Assembly (NCBI RefSeq): GCF_900116875.1
Contig: NZ_FPCC01000015.1
Location: 18,661-82,660, forward strand
Direction: 5' to 3'
DNA: 64,000 nt
Source of the DNA: Butyrivibrio sp. INlla21
GTDB lineage: Bacteria; Bacillota; Clostridia; Lachnospirales; Lachnospiraceae
Under the pieces are notes generated by a model that was given only the letters and a program-made list of their open reading frames with translations, was not told the DNA's origin and ran no database searches. Shown in pieces: positions 53,709 through 63,707 of this stretch (position 1 is its first letter; each line of letters starts with the position of its first letter). The translations under genes and the position numbers were made by a program.

Positions 53709-54422
53709 TCAGATATCAGCCTTGCCCTGAACCTTATCGTTTACAACATAGTATGCTGCATTCTCTTCAGGCTTAATATAAATGCTGAGCTTCTTGATAC
53801 CGTTAACATCGCCGGCCATCTCATTCTTATAATTATTCTTTACGCATGCAACGATATCATCGTAAGGGAGATGCTTGTAAGAATACTGAAGCTCGATATT
53901 AACCTTCATATTGGTAACGGCCTTCTTAGCTGTAGCCTTCTTTGCAGTTGACTTTTTAGCCGTTGTCTTTTTAGCTGTAGTTTTCTTTGCAGTTGTCTTC
54001 TTTGCTGCCGTAGCCTTTGTAGCAGTCTTCTTAGCTGCTGTTGTTTTCTTAGCTGTGGTAGCTTTCTTGGCTGTTGTCTTCTTTGCTGCAGTCTTTGTTG
54101 TAGCAGCCTTTTTAGCTGTTGTAGCCTTCTTAGCTGTAGTTGCTTTCTTGGCTGTTGTTTTCTTTGCAGCTGTCTTTGTAGATGTAGTCTTAGAAGCAGC
54201 AGCAGTAGTCTTCTTTGCAGTAGACTTTTTAGCCGTTGTCTTTTTTGCTGTAGCTTTCTTTGTTGTCTTCTTTGCTGCAGGTTTCTTTGCAGCGGGCTTC
54301 TTTGCTTCAGCCTTTACTTCAGGCTTAGCAGGTGCTGCAGGCTTCACCTCTGCTGTAACTGTAGGTGTCTTGATTGTTGCAACAGGCTTGATAGTAGCTT
54401 CGGGTTTATTAATCTCAGCCAT
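53709..54422 (-). CDS. Histone H1-like repeat protein with DUF6465 C-terminal domain
   Basis: 237 aa. After a Pro/Ala/Val-rich start (MAEINKPEATIKPVATIKTP), residues about 35-165 are tandem KKTTAKK/KKATTAKK repeats rich in Lys, Ala and Thr, resembling eukaryotic H1 tails and likely to bind nucleic acid. The C-terminal 68 residues (MKVNIELQYSYKHLPYDDIVACVKNNYKNEM...KKLSIYIKPEENAAYYVVNDKVQGKADI) match the DUF6465 domain common in Lachnospiraceae. Strong promoter and terminator suggest high expression. The repeat explains a long open frame on the opposite strand. Confidence 0.88.
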   Translation of the reverse strand: MAEINKPEATIKPVATIKTPTVTAEVKPAAPAKPEVKAEAKKPAAKKPAAKKTTKKATAKKTTAKKSTAKKTTAAASKTTSTKTAAKKTTAKKATTAKKATTAKKAATTKTAAKKTTAKKATTAKKTTAAKKTATKATAAKKTTAKKTTAKKTTAKKSTAKKATAKKAVTNMKVNIELQYSYKHLPYDDIVACVKNNYKNEMAGDVNGIKKLSIYIKPEENAAYYVVNDKVQGKADI

Positions 54423-54498
54423 TTATTCATCCTCCTCAATAAGAAAAAACATTATGTTTTTTGTAGCTCGTTATAACAATAAAGTAGTTACGTAATAT

Positions 54499-54527
54499 AG
54501 TTTACGCTTGTTTTGATACATTGTCAA
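54499..54527 (-). promoter_or_regulatory. Promoter of DUF6465 gene
   Basis: TTGACA (54522-54527), 17 bases, TAAACT (54499-54504) on the minus strand. Predicted leader about 70 bases, with an A/T-rich palindrome (AAAAAACAT/ATGTTTTTT) and SD GAGGAGG. Confidence 0.85.
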
Positions 54528-54545
54528 CGTCCGCACATAAGAACA

Positions 54546-54580
54546 GCGCTGTGTTTCGAGGTCATCACAAAACACAGCGC
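54546..54580. terminator. Stem-loop after PAP2 gene
   Basis: Perfect 11-bp stem GCGCTGTGTTT / AAACACAGCGC, 13-base loop. Plus-strand side is followed by CGCATTTTTTC; minus-strand side by TGTTCTT, so termination is likely stronger on plus than minus. Confidence 0.65.
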
Positions 54581-54603
54581 CGCATTTTTTCTAATTATTT
54601 AGT

Positions 54604-55260
54604 TCAATCTTTTGAAGAAACCCTGTCTGCCACGGAAGCATAAGCTGCCGTAAGTGTAAGAAACATCAGCACTCCGCCTACTATATCGGTGAACCAATGA
54701 ACACCTGAAAGTAATCTTCCGATCACAGTCATCACGATAATAAAAACAGAAAGATAAGTAATTATTTTTATAAGTTTTTGATTTTCGATTTTCTTTTTAA
54801 GATTAATAACTGCAGTACTTAAAATAGTTCCTACAACAAGTACGTGTGTTGATGGAAATGATGTCTCAAGCTCAGTCTCTCCGGGTGAAAGAAAAGGTCT
54901 GTAGTTGATCGGTATCTTTGAAAAAGCAACATAAAGAATTGCGATCACAACATAAATTCCGGCAAGCACATAGAGATCTTTATCTACTTTAAGAAGACTC
55001 TTTTCCCTGATCAGACTAAGAAGTCCCATCACTGCAAAGTACAATGCAACAAGAACTGCGATGAGCATAAACACATCCGTGATCTTGTCCCACATAACAT
55101 TAAGTCCTATCGCATCACGTATCACTGTGTTGAAACAAGAAAAGCCTACGCTTGTTCCTTCCGCGCCGACGGGCTTTCTGTCAACGAATGTGATAAGCAA
55201 TGTATATACAACGGTTATAACAAAAAACACAAAAGGTTTTGTCGTCTTTTTATTATTCAT
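54604..55260 (-). CDS. PAP2-family phosphatase
   Basis: 218 aa membrane phosphatase with about six helices. Catalytic motifs: SFPSTHVLVVGTIL (PSxH type) near residue 135 and GRLLSGVHWFTDIVGGVLM (SRxxxxxHxxxD type) near 185; the first KxxxxxxRP motif is degenerate (KIPINYRPF, near 118). A lipid phosphate or undecaprenyl pyrophosphate substrate is likely for the family. Follows the aminotransferase by 21 bases. Confidence 0.9.
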   Translation of the reverse strand: MNNKKTTKPFVFFVITVVYTLLITFVDRKPVGAEGTSVGFSCFNTVIRDAIGLNVMWDKITDVFMLIAVLVALYFAVMGLLSLIREKSLLKVDKDLYVLAGIYVVIAILYVAFSKIPINYRPFLSPGETELETSFPSTHVLVVGTILSTAVINLKKKIENQKLIKIITYLSVFIIVMTVIGRLLSGVHWFTDIVGGVLMFLTLTAAYASVADRVSSKD

Positions 55261-55281
55261 ATTTAAACTACCACCTTTAAA

Positions 55282-56472
55282 TTATTTTCCATAAACCTCT
55301 GCTACAAATTTACGAAGTCTTTCCATAGCTCTTTCTACTTTTTCGGTATCGATGCAGTAAGCCATTCTGAAATATCCGGGTGCTCCGAATCCGTCTGTCG
55401 GAACAAATATAAGATCATAGTCTTTGGCTTTTTTGCAGAATTCGATTGAACTTTCTTCAAGTGCCTTGGGCATGATATAGAAAGTTCCGCCGGGCTTAAC
55501 CACTTCAAAACCGAGTTCTGTAAGTGTGTTGTAGATAATGTTCATGTTGGTCTCATATACTGAAAGATCAGCTGTCATTCCACACACTTTTGCAACCGCC
55601 ATCTGAATGATGGAAGGAGGACAGTTGTGTCCGGTTCCTCTTGAAATCTGTCCGCACATAGGAACAATAAATTCTGCTCCTTCGCAAGCAGGATTAACTG
55701 CAACATAACCGATTCTCTCTCCTGGAAGTGAAAGTGATTTGGAGAATGAATAGCAGCTAAGAGTGTTGTCGTAGAACTTTGATACGTAAGGAGCATCCGC
55801 ACCCTTAAACACGATCTCTCTGTAAGGTTCATCGGACATAAGATAAATAACATGTCCGTACTCTTTTGATTTATCAGTAAGGATCTTGGCAAGTTTTGTA
55901 AGTGTCTCTGTTGAATATGCAACACCCGAAGGGTTGTTGGGTGTATTTACAAGAACAGCCATTACCCCGGGATTTAACATCTCTTCAAACTTCTCGAAGT
56001 TGATCTGGAAGCTTGTTGTATCTGCAGGAACAATGCTGAGTTTGCAGCCTGCTCCCGTAATGTAAGGTCCGTACTCGGGGAAGAAAGGAGCAAATGCGAT
56101 CACTTCGTCTCCGGGTTTTGTTATCGAACGAACAGCATGCGCGATAGCTCCTGCAGCTCCCGTTGTAGGGAAGATGTGCTCGGGGCCGTAGTTCATTCCG
56201 AATCTCTCATTAAGTGATTTTGCTATCTCCGCTTTGTATAAAGGATTACCAAGACTTGGTGTATATCCGTGAAGAGTCATTGTATCCTCTTCCTGAAGAA
56301 GTCTTATCATCTCGTCCGTGAATTCCTTGGGAACTTCAACGCTTGGATTTCCGAGACTGAAATCAAAAACGTTCTCGTATCCGATCTCTTTTCCTCTTGC
56401 AGTTGCATACTCTGAAAGCTCTCTGATCACGGACTTAGCTCCGAGCATGCTCTTAAAACTTTCATTGATCAT
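55282..56472 (-). CDS. PLP-dependent class I/II aminotransferase
   Basis: 396 aa. FSLGNPSVEVPKEFTDEM, GYTPSLGNPLYKAEIAKSL, FPTTGAAGAIAHAVRSITKPGDEVIAFAPFFPEYGPYI, NTPNNPSGVAYSTETL, LMSDEPYREIVF and the PLP Lys in SCYSFSKSLSLPGERIGYVAVNP. Aspartate-type aminotransferase family; the substrate cannot be fixed from sequence. SD GGAGGAG precedes the ATG. Confidence 0.92.
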   Translation of the reverse strand: MINESFKSMLGAKSVIRELSEYATARGKEIGYENVFDFSLGNPSVEVPKEFTDEMIRLLQEEDTMTLHGYTPSLGNPLYKAEIAKSLNERFGMNYGPEHIFPTTGAAGAIAHAVRSITKPGDEVIAFAPFFPEYGPYITGAGCKLSIVPADTTSFQINFEKFEEMLNPGVMAVLVNTPNNPSGVAYSTETLTKLAKILTDKSKEYGHVIYLMSDEPYREIVFKGADAPYVSKFYDNTLSCYSFSKSLSLPGERIGYVAVNPACEGAEFIVPMCGQISRGTGHNCPPSIIQMAVAKVCGMTADLSVYETNMNIIYNTLTELGFEVVKPGGTFYIMPKALEESSIEFCKKAKDYDLIFVPTDGFGAPGYFRMAYCIDTEKVERAMERLRKFVAEVYGK

Positions 56473-56580
56473 TACTTCTAATCTCCTCCGTACTACTTAT
56501 TATCTTTTGGGCAAAAGAACTTTCGCCTCATCCAATTTCTTTTTTCAAATAAAACATCTGCCTTCCATAATACCACATCT

Positions 56581-59500
56581 TCAAAGAAGTAGCTCTTCCA
56601 TCTTCGCCACGATTTTTTCGGCGTCGTCCAAAAGCTGACGCTCTGCCTTATTCGCATTTTTATCCTTCACATACTTATATACAAACACAGGTGTCTTGGC
56701 AGTATGGAATACCATCTTTCCTTTGTACGAATCAAGAAACGCAGGTATGTTCTCTGCCTTTATCTTGGCTGTCGGGCTTACGCTGATCTCTATCTTGCCG
56801 CCACCGCCCTTGATCTCATAGATAAAAAGAGAATGCGCTTTTGTTCTGAGAAGTGATATGCGCAAAAGATTTATCGCGGTATCCGGAACTTTTCCGAATC
56901 TGTCGCTGAGCTCATCCTTCATATCATCACACTCGCCTTGATTTTCAAGACTTGCTATTCGCTTATATATCTCAAGCTTCTGCTCTTCATTCAGGATATA
57001 ATTATCGGGAATAAATGCACTTACATCCAGATCTATAGATGTATTGAACACTTCCTCTTCGCTATCGCCACCAAGGCTTCTCTTGTGCCTTACTGCTTCC
57101 TCAAGCATCTTGCAGTACATATCATATCCAACTGCCTGCATGTGACCACTCTGCTTTTTTCCAAGAAGACTTCCGGCGCCTCTTATCTCAAGATCTCGCA
57201 TAGCAATCTTAAATCCGCTTCCAAGATCGGTAAACTCTCTGATAGCAGAAAGTCTCTTTTCGGCAACCTCTTTTAGCATCTTATCTCTTTTGTACATGAG
57301 AAATGCATAGGCGGTCCTATTGGATCTTCCGACCCTTCCGCGAAGCTGATAAAGCTGAGAAAGTCCCATCTTATCAGAATCATGAATGATCATAGTATTA
57401 ACGTTTGGAATATCAAGTCCCGTCTCTATGATTGTTGTGGAAACAAGCACATCTATGGTTCCGTCTATAAAGTCATACATGATTCTCTCAAGCTCAGACT
57501 CTTTCATCTGTCCGTGAGCAAAAGCAACGTTGGCTTCCGGAACAAGCTTCTGAATCTGCGCAGCGGTATCTGCAATTGTATTTACTCTGTTGTATACATA
57601 ATAAACCTGCCCGCCTCTTGAAAGCTCTCTTACAATGGCTTCTCTTACAAGTTCATCGTTGTAATCCATGACATAAGTCTGAATGGGCAGTCTGTCGTTT
57701 GGAGCCTCCTCCAAAACAGACATCTCTCTGATGCCTACAAGTGACATGTGAAGGGTACGCGGAATAGGCGTTGCCGTAAGTGTGAGAACGTCAACGCTTT
57801 CTTTCATGGTCTTGATCTTTTCCTTGTGTGTTACACCAAATCTTTGCTCCTCATCCACAATAAGAAGCCCAAGATCTTTATATGCGACATCCTTTGAAAG
57901 AAGTCTGTGGGTTCCGATAACAATATCAACAAGTCCCTTCTTAAGATCTTCAACAGTCTTCTTCTGTTCGGACGCAGTTCTGAATCTGGACATAAGATCC
58001 ACTCTTACGGGGAAGTTACGCATGCGCTCGGCAAAAGTATTGTAGTGCTGCTGAGCAAGAATGGTAGTCGGTACAAGCACCGCAACCTGCTTTCCATCCT
58101 GTACCGCTTTGAACGCAGCGCGGATCGCGATCTCAGTTTTTCCGAATCCGACATCACCGCAGATAAGTCTGTCCATGATAACCGAGGACTCCATATCTCT
58201 TTTGGTATCTTCAATAGCAGTAAGCTGATCTTCTGTCTCCTGATAGGGAAAAGAATCTTCGAATTCCTGCTGCCAGACCGTATCCTTACTAAACTCATAG
58301 CCTTTGGTCTGCTGCCTCTTTGCATAGAGTTCGACAAGGTCTTGCGCAACTTCTTCTACGGCCGCTTTTACCTTGCTCTTGGTATGTGTCCACTCAAGCG
58401 TTCCGAGCTTATTAAGCTTTGGCTTGTGTCCGTTCTCGGAATCTCCGCCGGAAGCATACTTCTGAATTACGCCGAGGCCGGTCGCGAGAATATAGAGATT
58501 TCCTCCCCCGCCGTACTCAACCTTTATGTAGTCTCTGACGACGTGGTCAGTCTCAACCTTCTCAATACCTCTGTAGATTCCAAGTCCGTGTTCTTCATGA
58601 ACAACGTAGTCGCCAATCTTAAGGTCGGCGAAATCGGAAATTTTTTCTCCGGTATATTTGGTTTTTTTCTTTTTTCTCTTTTTAACGTGCTCGGTGAAAA
58701 TATCACTCTCTGCGATAACCGCGAACTTAATGTCGGGATACTCAAAACCTTTCAGTATCCTTCCGTAGTAAGTCATTATCTCGCCGGGTCGTAAAACTCT
58801 TCCGGGATCTTCACTGTAAAAAGAGGTGACGAGATTATCGCGAAGGTCTTCTACGATTCTTTTTGCTCTTGTCCTTGATCCGGACAGAATAAGAACCCTG
58901 TATCCGTTCTTTGAATAGTTCTTAAGATCGGACACAAGGGAATCGAAACTGTTATTGTAAGGCGCAACGCTCCTTGCTCTTATATCCCAGCTCTTTTCCG
59001 GAGCAAAAGGATTCTGGGCTTTGGGCATTGCAAGTGCCGAAACGAGTACTCTTCTTCCGTTTCCCATTCTGGCGATACAGTTGTCTACGGAATAAAGAAT
59101 GTCCATCTGACCGGGAAGAACATAACCCTTCTCGGCTCTGTGAGTCATGCTCTCTTTAAATTCAAGTTCCACCGCACTGGCGTGTTCAAAAACTCTCTGC
59201 GGCTCATCGATAAAGATACAGCTCTTTCCTTTAGGAAACATCTCCTGCATAGTGACAGTGTCATCGTAAAAATATCTGATGTAGCTCTCAAGATTCACCA
59301 TTGAATGAAGCTCAAAGAGCTGCTCTCTAAGCTCCTCAGTTAGTTTTTTAAGCTGATGCGCCTCTTTAGTTTTAAACTCACTTCTCAAAGTCTCATAAGC
59401 TTTTTCTGTCTCTTCCTCTATTCTCGCCATTCCCTTTTCAAGGCGCTTATCATCAAGAATGATCTCCGATGCCGGATAGATATCTATGGATTCAAGCTTT

Positions 59501-60138
59501 TCAAGAGATCTCTGAGACAAAATATCAAAGCTTCGTATAGACTGGATCTCATCTCCCCAAAGCTCAATTCTGTATGGGTTGTCTTCCGTAAGATCAAAGA
59601 CATCGACGATATCTCCTCTTACTGAAAATTCACCGGGTCCCTCGACCTGGTAGTTTCTTACATATCCCATGGAAACGAGTTTCTTAGCGATCTCTTTTTC
59701 ATCTATGGGTCTGTGCTTATCGATGCTTAATATACTTTCTTTGATCACTTCGGGCTTTATCTGCGGGGACATGAGTGCCGCGAAAGTAGTCACGACTGTA
59801 ACCGGGCGCCCCTCGAGAAGCCTTCTCATGCAGCGGATTCTCTGTCTTACAACTTCGTTACTGTGAACATCCGCCTGATAAAAGATAAGGTCTTTGGCGG
59901 GATAGACTGTGACATTCTTGTCGTAATACTTGTAGTCTTCATAGATCTCTTTTGCCCTAAGATCACTGTAAGTAACGATGATCCTATACTTAAACTCAGC
60001 GCCGAGTCCGTCTATAAAATGAAGCTTCTGCGAATCAACACAGCCCGTCACCTCTGCGCAGGCGAAGGGCTTATCGAGATACTCATTTATTTCATCAAAT
60101 TCTTTAAGTTCCTTAAGAGGACTCGTGATTGCTCTCAT
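56581..60138 (-). CDS. mfd: Transcription-repair coupling factor Mfd
   Basis: 1185 aa translocase that removes stalled RNA polymerase and recruits UvrA. N-terminal UvrB-like part (GPGEFSVRGDIVDVFDL), the RNA-polymerase interaction domain beginning KIGDYVVHEEHGLGIYRGIEKVETDHVVRDYIKVEY, helicase motifs LICGDVGFGKTEIAIRAAF, IGTHRLLSKDVAYKDLGLLIVDEEQRFGV, LTATPIPRTLHMSL, and C-terminal QLRGRVGRSNRTAYAFLMY with the UvrA-blocking TRCF region. Overlaps the pth stop by one base (TAATG), the conserved pth-mfd pair. Confidence 0.98.
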   Translation of the reverse strand: MRAITSPLKELKEFDEINEYLDKPFACAEVTGCVDSQKLHFIDGLGAEFKYRIIVTYSDLRAKEIYEDYKYYDKNVTVYPAKDLIFYQADVHSNEVVRQRIRCMRRLLEGRPVTVVTTFAALMSPQIKPEVIKESILSIDKHRPIDEKEIAKKLVSMGYVRNYQVEGPGEFSVRGDIVDVFDLTEDNPYRIELWGDEIQSIRSFDILSQRSLEKLESIDIYPASEIILDDKRLEKGMARIEEETEKAYETLRSEFKTKEAHQLKKLTEELREQLFELHSMVNLESYIRYFYDDTVTMQEMFPKGKSCIFIDEPQRVFEHASAVELEFKESMTHRAEKGYVLPGQMDILYSVDNCIARMGNGRRVLVSALAMPKAQNPFAPEKSWDIRARSVAPYNNSFDSLVSDLKNYSKNGYRVLILSGSRTRAKRIVEDLRDNLVTSFYSEDPGRVLRPGEIMTYYGRILKGFEYPDIKFAVIAESDIFTEHVKKRKKKKTKYTGEKISDFADLKIGDYVVHEEHGLGIYRGIEKVETDHVVRDYIKVEYGGGGNLYILATGLGVIQKYASGGDSENGHKPKLNKLGTLEWTHTKSKVKAAVEEVAQDLVELYAKRQQTKGYEFSKDTVWQQEFEDSFPYQETEDQLTAIEDTKRDMESSVIMDRLICGDVGFGKTEIAIRAAFKAVQDGKQVAVLVPTTILAQQHYNTFAERMRNFPVRVDLMSRFRTASEQKKTVEDLKKGLVDIVIGTHRLLSKDVAYKDLGLLIVDEEQRFGVTHKEKIKTMKESVDVLTLTATPIPRTLHMSLVGIREMSVLEEAPNDRLPIQTYVMDYNDELVREAIVRELSRGGQVYYVYNRVNTIADTAAQIQKLVPEANVAFAHGQMKESELERIMYDFIDGTIDVLVSTTIIETGLDIPNVNTMIIHDSDKMGLSQLYQLRGRVGRSNRTAYAFLMYKRDKMLKEVAEKRLSAIREFTDLGSGFKIAMRDLEIRGAGSLLGKKQSGHMQAVGYDMYCKMLEEAVRHKRSLGGDSEEEVFNTSIDLDVSAFIPDNYILNEEQKLEIYKRIASLENQGECDDMKDELSDRFGKVPDTAINLLRISLLRTKAHSLFIYEIKGGGGKIEISVSPTAKIKAENIPAFLDSYKGKMVFHTAKTPVFVYKYVKDKNANKAERQLLDDAEKIVAKMEELLL

Positions 60139-60761
60139 TATTTCTTCCCGTTGTATTTGTTCATGGCGCTGTCCACGCCGTTTTCAATTATCTCTTCTAT
60201 TGCTGCGACAGCTCTTTCTTTTCCTTCCTTAATAAGAACTGCTGCCTCTCCTTCAAAGTGTCCGAGAACCCAGTTTACCATGTCGTACTCCTTGGGTTTC
60301 TTGCCGACACCGACTCTGACTCTGCTGAATTCATCATGTCCGAGCTGCGCGATTATGTTCTTAAGTCCGTTATGACCTCCCGCGCTTCCCTTGGGTCTTA
60401 CTCTAATGTTACCCTCGTCAAGCTCAACGTCATCCGATATAACGATAAGCTCTTCCTTGGTGTCAACCTTGAAGTAATCGCAGATCGGTCTTATCGCCTC
60501 TCCGCTGAGATTCATATATGTGATGGGCTTGACCAGAATAACCTTCTGATCGCCGATTCTTCCTTTTCCATAAACCGCCTTAAACTTGGTTTCTGTAAGA
60601 CCTATATTGTATTTGTCAGACAAGGCGTCTATAACATCAAAGCCGATATTGTGCCTTGTCCCGAAGTATTTCTTTTCGGGATTTCCAAGTCCCGCTATCA
60701 CTATCATATTGCCTGTTTCCTCTTCTTTATTTCCGAATAGTCTTTTTAACAAACCCAACAC
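60138..60761 (-). CDS. pth: Peptidyl-tRNA hydrolase
   Basis: About 207 aa. Catalytic features: VIAGLGNPEKKYFGTRHNIGFDVID (active His), VKPITYMNLSGEAIRPICDYF, VISDDVELDEGNIRVRPKGSAGGHNGLKNIIAQLG and RVRVGVGKKP. The family starts at MIVIAGLGNP; here a 18-residue lead (LGLLKRLFGNKEEETGN) is open, with a GTG at 60761 after a strong GGAGGAGA. The alternative ATG is at 60707 with a poorer, more distant SD. Recycles stalled peptidyl-tRNA; overlaps mfd. Confidence 0.93.
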   Translation of the reverse strand: MLGLLKRLFGNKEEETGNMIVIAGLGNPEKKYFGTRHNIGFDVIDALSDKYNIGLTETKFKAVYGKGRIGDQKVILVKPITYMNLSGEAIRPICDYFKVDTKEELIVISDDVELDEGNIRVRPKGSAGGHNGLKNIIAQLGHDEFSRVRVGVGKKPKEYDMVNWVLGHFEGEAAVLIKEGKERAVAAIEEIIENGVDSAMNKYNGKK

Positions 60762-60822
60762 TACTACATCTCCTCCAATATTACAAATCCTTATCATATA
60801 TCATATCATTTTCAACCACATG

Positions 60823-60849
60823 AAAAAAAGGGGCTGTCTCAACAGCCCC
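60823..60849 (-). terminator. Terminator after spoVG
   Basis: Perfect 8-bp stem GGGGCTGT / ACAGCCCC, 4-base loop, then TTTTTTT on the minus strand. Confidence 0.93.
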
Positions 60850-60874
60850 AAAAGATTATATGTCTTGAACAATT

Positions 60875-61159
60875 TTATAATACAGGCTCTTCCTCGCCCT
60901 CTTCGACAGCGGCTTTATCGTAAGCCTCAAGGATCGTATCCTGCAGGACCTTTCTGGTATCCGAATTGATGGGATGAGCTATGTCTCTGTACTCGCCGTC
61001 CGTAGACTTCTTGCTCGGCATAGCGATGAACAAGCCCCTCTCGCCTTCTATTACTTTGATGTCATGAACAACGAATTCATTATCAAATGTAACAGATACA
61101 ACTGCTCTCATTTTGCCCTGCTTGGTAACCTTTCTTACTCTGACGTCTGTAATTTTCAT
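60875..61159 (-). CDS. spoVG: Septation/RNA-binding regulator SpoVG
   Basis: 94 aa: [83 protein letters not shown], the full SpoVG sequence pattern including the [14 protein letters not shown]-binding strand. Ends with an acidic tail. Follows glgD by 36 bases, with no terminator between, and is followed by a strong terminator. SpoVG is widely kept in non-sporulating relatives, so sporulation cannot be deduced. Confidence 0.96.
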   Translation of the reverse strand: MKITDVRVRKVTKQGKMRAVVSVTFDNEFVVHDIKVIEGERGLFIAMPSKKSTDGEYRDIAHPINSDTRKVLQDTILEAYDKAAVEEGEEEPVL

Positions 61160-61195
61160 CGTGTAACCCCCTCTTGGTTAATCTGATCTAGAAAA

Positions 61196-62323
61196 CTAGA
61201 TTACATAGCGTTCATTATTTTCTACCACTATCTTGATGCCGTTATCTTCTTTGTAGTACGAGTTCGCTTGGATCGTACCGTGGCTCTCTACAATGCAATT
61301 TTCTATATGCGTGTTGTCGCCGATATAAACATCATTCAAGATGATAGAATTCTTAATATAACAGTTATTGCCTACAAAAGCTCCTTTGAATATCACCGAA
61401 TCTTCTATGGTTCCGTTTATGATACATCCGCTGGAGATAAGACTGTTCTTAACGTTAACTCCGACATTGTACTTGGCCGGCGGAAGATCTTCTATCTTGG
61501 TGTAGATTCCGGGATACTCTCTAAAGAAGTACTCTCTTACTTCAGGTTTTAGGAAATCCATATTGGTCCTAAAATAATCATCAACCGAAGCAATGTTGTT
61601 CCAATACTCTTTTATCTTGTATCCGTAGATACGTTTCATATCCTTGTATCTTACAAGGATGTCTCTAACAAAGTCGTATCTTTCTTCTTCCTCAGCTCTT
61701 TCTATAAGCTCAATAAGCTGTCTTCTTCGGATAACGTATATACCGCAGGAGATTGTATTTGATCTTGATACAACAGGTTTTTCCTCAAAATCCTCAATCC
61801 TGCTCTCTTCGTTCATCCTTATCGTTCCGAATCTCTCGGTGTCAAAAGATGCCGGCATATCCTTACATACAACGGTTATATCTGCCTGCTTCTGGATGTG
61901 ATATTCCAAAAGCTTACCGAAATCCATCTTGTACACACAGTCACCGGATGTTATTACTACATACGGTTCGTGGCAACTTCTGAGGAAATCAAGGTTCTGA
62001 GCTATCGCATCCGCGGTTCCTCTGTACCACAGGTTTCCGGACGCCTTAACTGCCGGTGTGAAAACATACAATCCGCCCTGCTTTCTTCCGAAGTCCCACC
62101 ACTTTGAAGAACTAAGGTGTGAATTAAGACTTCCCGCATTGTACTGAGTAAATACCGCAACCGTCTGAATATGAGAGTTTGTCATGTTACTCAGAGCAAA
62201 ATCTATGCTTCTGTAAAAACCTGCAACAGGCATCGCACATACGGCTCTTTTCTTGGAAAGCTCCTGCATTCTACTACTGCTTCCGCCCGCTAAAATAATG
62301 CCAATCGCCCTCATGTCAATCAC
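61196..62323 (-). CDS. glgD: Glucose-1-phosphate adenylyltransferase subunit GlgD
   Basis: 375 aa. N-terminal nucleotidyltransferase domain [40 protein letters not shown] resembles GlgC, but the usual RL and KPAVPF-type residues are replaced ([15 protein letters not shown]), as in the regulatory GlgD subunit of Bacillota. C-terminal left-handed beta-helix with [26 protein letters not shown] hexapeptide repeats. Overlaps glgC by 8 bases. ADP-glucose for glycogen. Confidence 0.96.
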   Translation of the reverse strand: MIDMRAIGIILAGGSSSRMQELSKKRAVCAMPVAGFYRSIDFALSNMTNSHIQTVAVFTQYNAGSLNSHLSSSKWWDFGRKQGGLYVFTPAVKASGNLWYRGTADAIAQNLDFLRSCHEPYVVITSGDCVYKMDFGKLLEYHIQKQADITVVCKDMPASFDTERFGTIRMNEESRIEDFEEKPVVSRSNTISCGIYVIRRRQLIELIERAEEEERYDFVRDILVRYKDMKRIYGYKIKEYWNNIASVDDYFRTNMDFLKPEVREYFFREYPGIYTKIEDLPPAKYNVGVNVKNSLISSGCIINGTIEDSVIFKGAFVGNNCYIKNSIILNDVYIGDNTHIENCIVESHGTIQANSYYKEDNGIKIVVENNERYVI

Positions 62324-63584
62324 CTGCCTTATCTAGTGTTCTTCCGCTGTCCAAAACACCGTCCGGATAATCTTCCGAAGATGTCTTTCCAAAGATCATG
62401 GTGTTCTTTCCGATGGTTACATTGTCGGGAATCTCGGATTTCTCTCCTATTGTGCAGATCCCCTCGCAGTAAATGCCCGGTTTTGTTTCGTTGGGCTTTT
62501 CTTCAAATGCACCAATGTGCACGTTGTTTCCTATCTTAACCTTCTCGGCGATTATACCCTTTTCTATGTTGCAGCCTTCCCCGATCTCTGTTTCGTTCAT
62601 TATGATGGAGTGGCTGACCACAGTGTCTTTTCCTATCTTTACACCCGGACCGATGATCGAGTTATATACTTTACCGTATATCTCACATCCCTCGCCCGCT
62701 ATACACCTTTCCATAGCGCTGTCGGGTCCCAGATACTGTGGCGGTTGAATGCCGCTTGAAGTATAGATCTTCCAATACTCTTCGTAGAGATTAAACTCGG
62801 GAACGATATCTATAAGCTCCATGTTGGCCTGCCAATATGAAGTAAGTGTTCCTACATCCTTCCAGTATCCATCAAATTCATAAGCAAAAAGAGATTGTCC
62901 CTTTTCCTTACAGTAAGGAATAATATGCTTACCGAAATCAAGTCCCGGAAGATCTTTATTGTCTATAAGAGCCTTTTTTAATACTTCCCATGAAAAGATA
63001 TAGATACCCATAGAAGCAAGGTTGCTTCTGGGATGCTCGGGCTTTTCTTCAAAATCAACAATCCTCTTGTTCTCATCAGTGATCATGATTCCGAACCTGC
63101 AAGCTTCCTCGATGGGCACAGGCATAACGGCAATGGTAACGTCTGCGTTACTTGCCTTATGAAAATCAAGCATGGTCTCATAATCCATCTTATATATGTG
63201 ATCTCCGGAGAGAATCAGCACATAATCCGGATCATAGTTTTCCATGTATTCAAGATTCTGGTAAATAGCATTGGCTGTACCGGTATACCACTCACTGTTG
63301 GCACTCTTTTCGTAAGGCGGAAGCACAGTTACTCCACCGAAATTACGATCCAGATCCCACGGTATACCTATTCCAATGTGAGAATTAAGTCTGAGCGGAC
63401 GATATTGTGTAAGGACACCCACAGTGTCCACTCCGGAATTAATACAGTTACTAAGCGGAAAGTCAATTATCCTGTACTTTCCCCCAAAAGATACTGCCGG
63501 CTTAGCCATATTGGCTGTCAGCACTCCCAGTCTGCTACCCTGGCCCCCTGCCAGTAGCATGGCGATCATTTCCTTCTTTATCAT
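62316..63584 (-). CDS. glgC: Glucose-1-phosphate adenylyltransferase GlgC
   Basis: 422 aa catalytic subunit. [122 protein letters not shown] and [18 protein letters not shown] are the GlgC signatures, then beta-helix repeats ending [22 protein letters not shown]. Start at ATG 63584 with GAGGT five bases upstream. First gene of glgC-glgD-spoVG; a 24-bp palindrome-terminator lies upstream. Confidence 0.97.
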   Translation of the reverse strand: MIKKEMIAMLLAGGQGSRLGVLTANMAKPAVSFGGKYRIIDFPLSNCINSGVDTVGVLTQYRPLRLNSHIGIGIPWDLDRNFGGVTVLPPYEKSANSEWYTGTANAIYQNLEYMENYDPDYVLILSGDHIYKMDYETMLDFHKASNADVTIAVMPVPIEEACRFGIMITDENKRIVDFEEKPEHPRSNLASMGIYIFSWEVLKKALIDNKDLPGLDFGKHIIPYCKEKGQSLFAYEFDGYWKDVGTLTSYWQANMELIDIVPEFNLYEEYWKIYTSSGIQPPQYLGPDSAMERCIAGEGCEIYGKVYNSIIGPGVKIGKDTVVSHSIIMNETEIGEGCNIEKGIIAEKVKIGNNVHIGAFEEKPNETKPGIYCEGICTIGEKSEIPDNVTIGKNTMIFGKTSSEDYPDGVLDSGRTLDKAGD

Positions 63585-63662
63585 GTTCCACCTCATGTTG
63601 CAATTCAAGTCGTAAGCTCTAGTGTAGTTGAATCACCAAACCAGCTGTCTGTCTTTCATAAG

Positions 63663-63692
63663 AAAAAAGATACTTTTATATATAAAAGTATC
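63663..63692 (-). terminator. Palindromic terminator between IS fragment and glgC
   Basis: A 24-bp perfect palindrome (63669-63692), arms GATACTTTTATA and TATAAAAGTATC, followed on the minus strand by TTTTTTCTT. It should stop transcription leaving the IS before it reaches glgC. Confidence 0.7.
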
Positions 63693-63707
63693 AGACTGTA
63701 GACAAAG

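Noticed and set aside
53709..54422. Tandem repeats at 53.9-54.3 kb as a CRISPR array
   Set aside because: The repeats are in-frame codons of the Lys-rich protein, without unique spacers; no cas genes are present in the window.
53911..54495. Long plus-strand open frame rich in Val, Ala and Phe opposite the DUF6465 gene
   Set aside because: It is the antisense of the Lys/Ala/Thr repeat; composition is an artefact and there is no SD.
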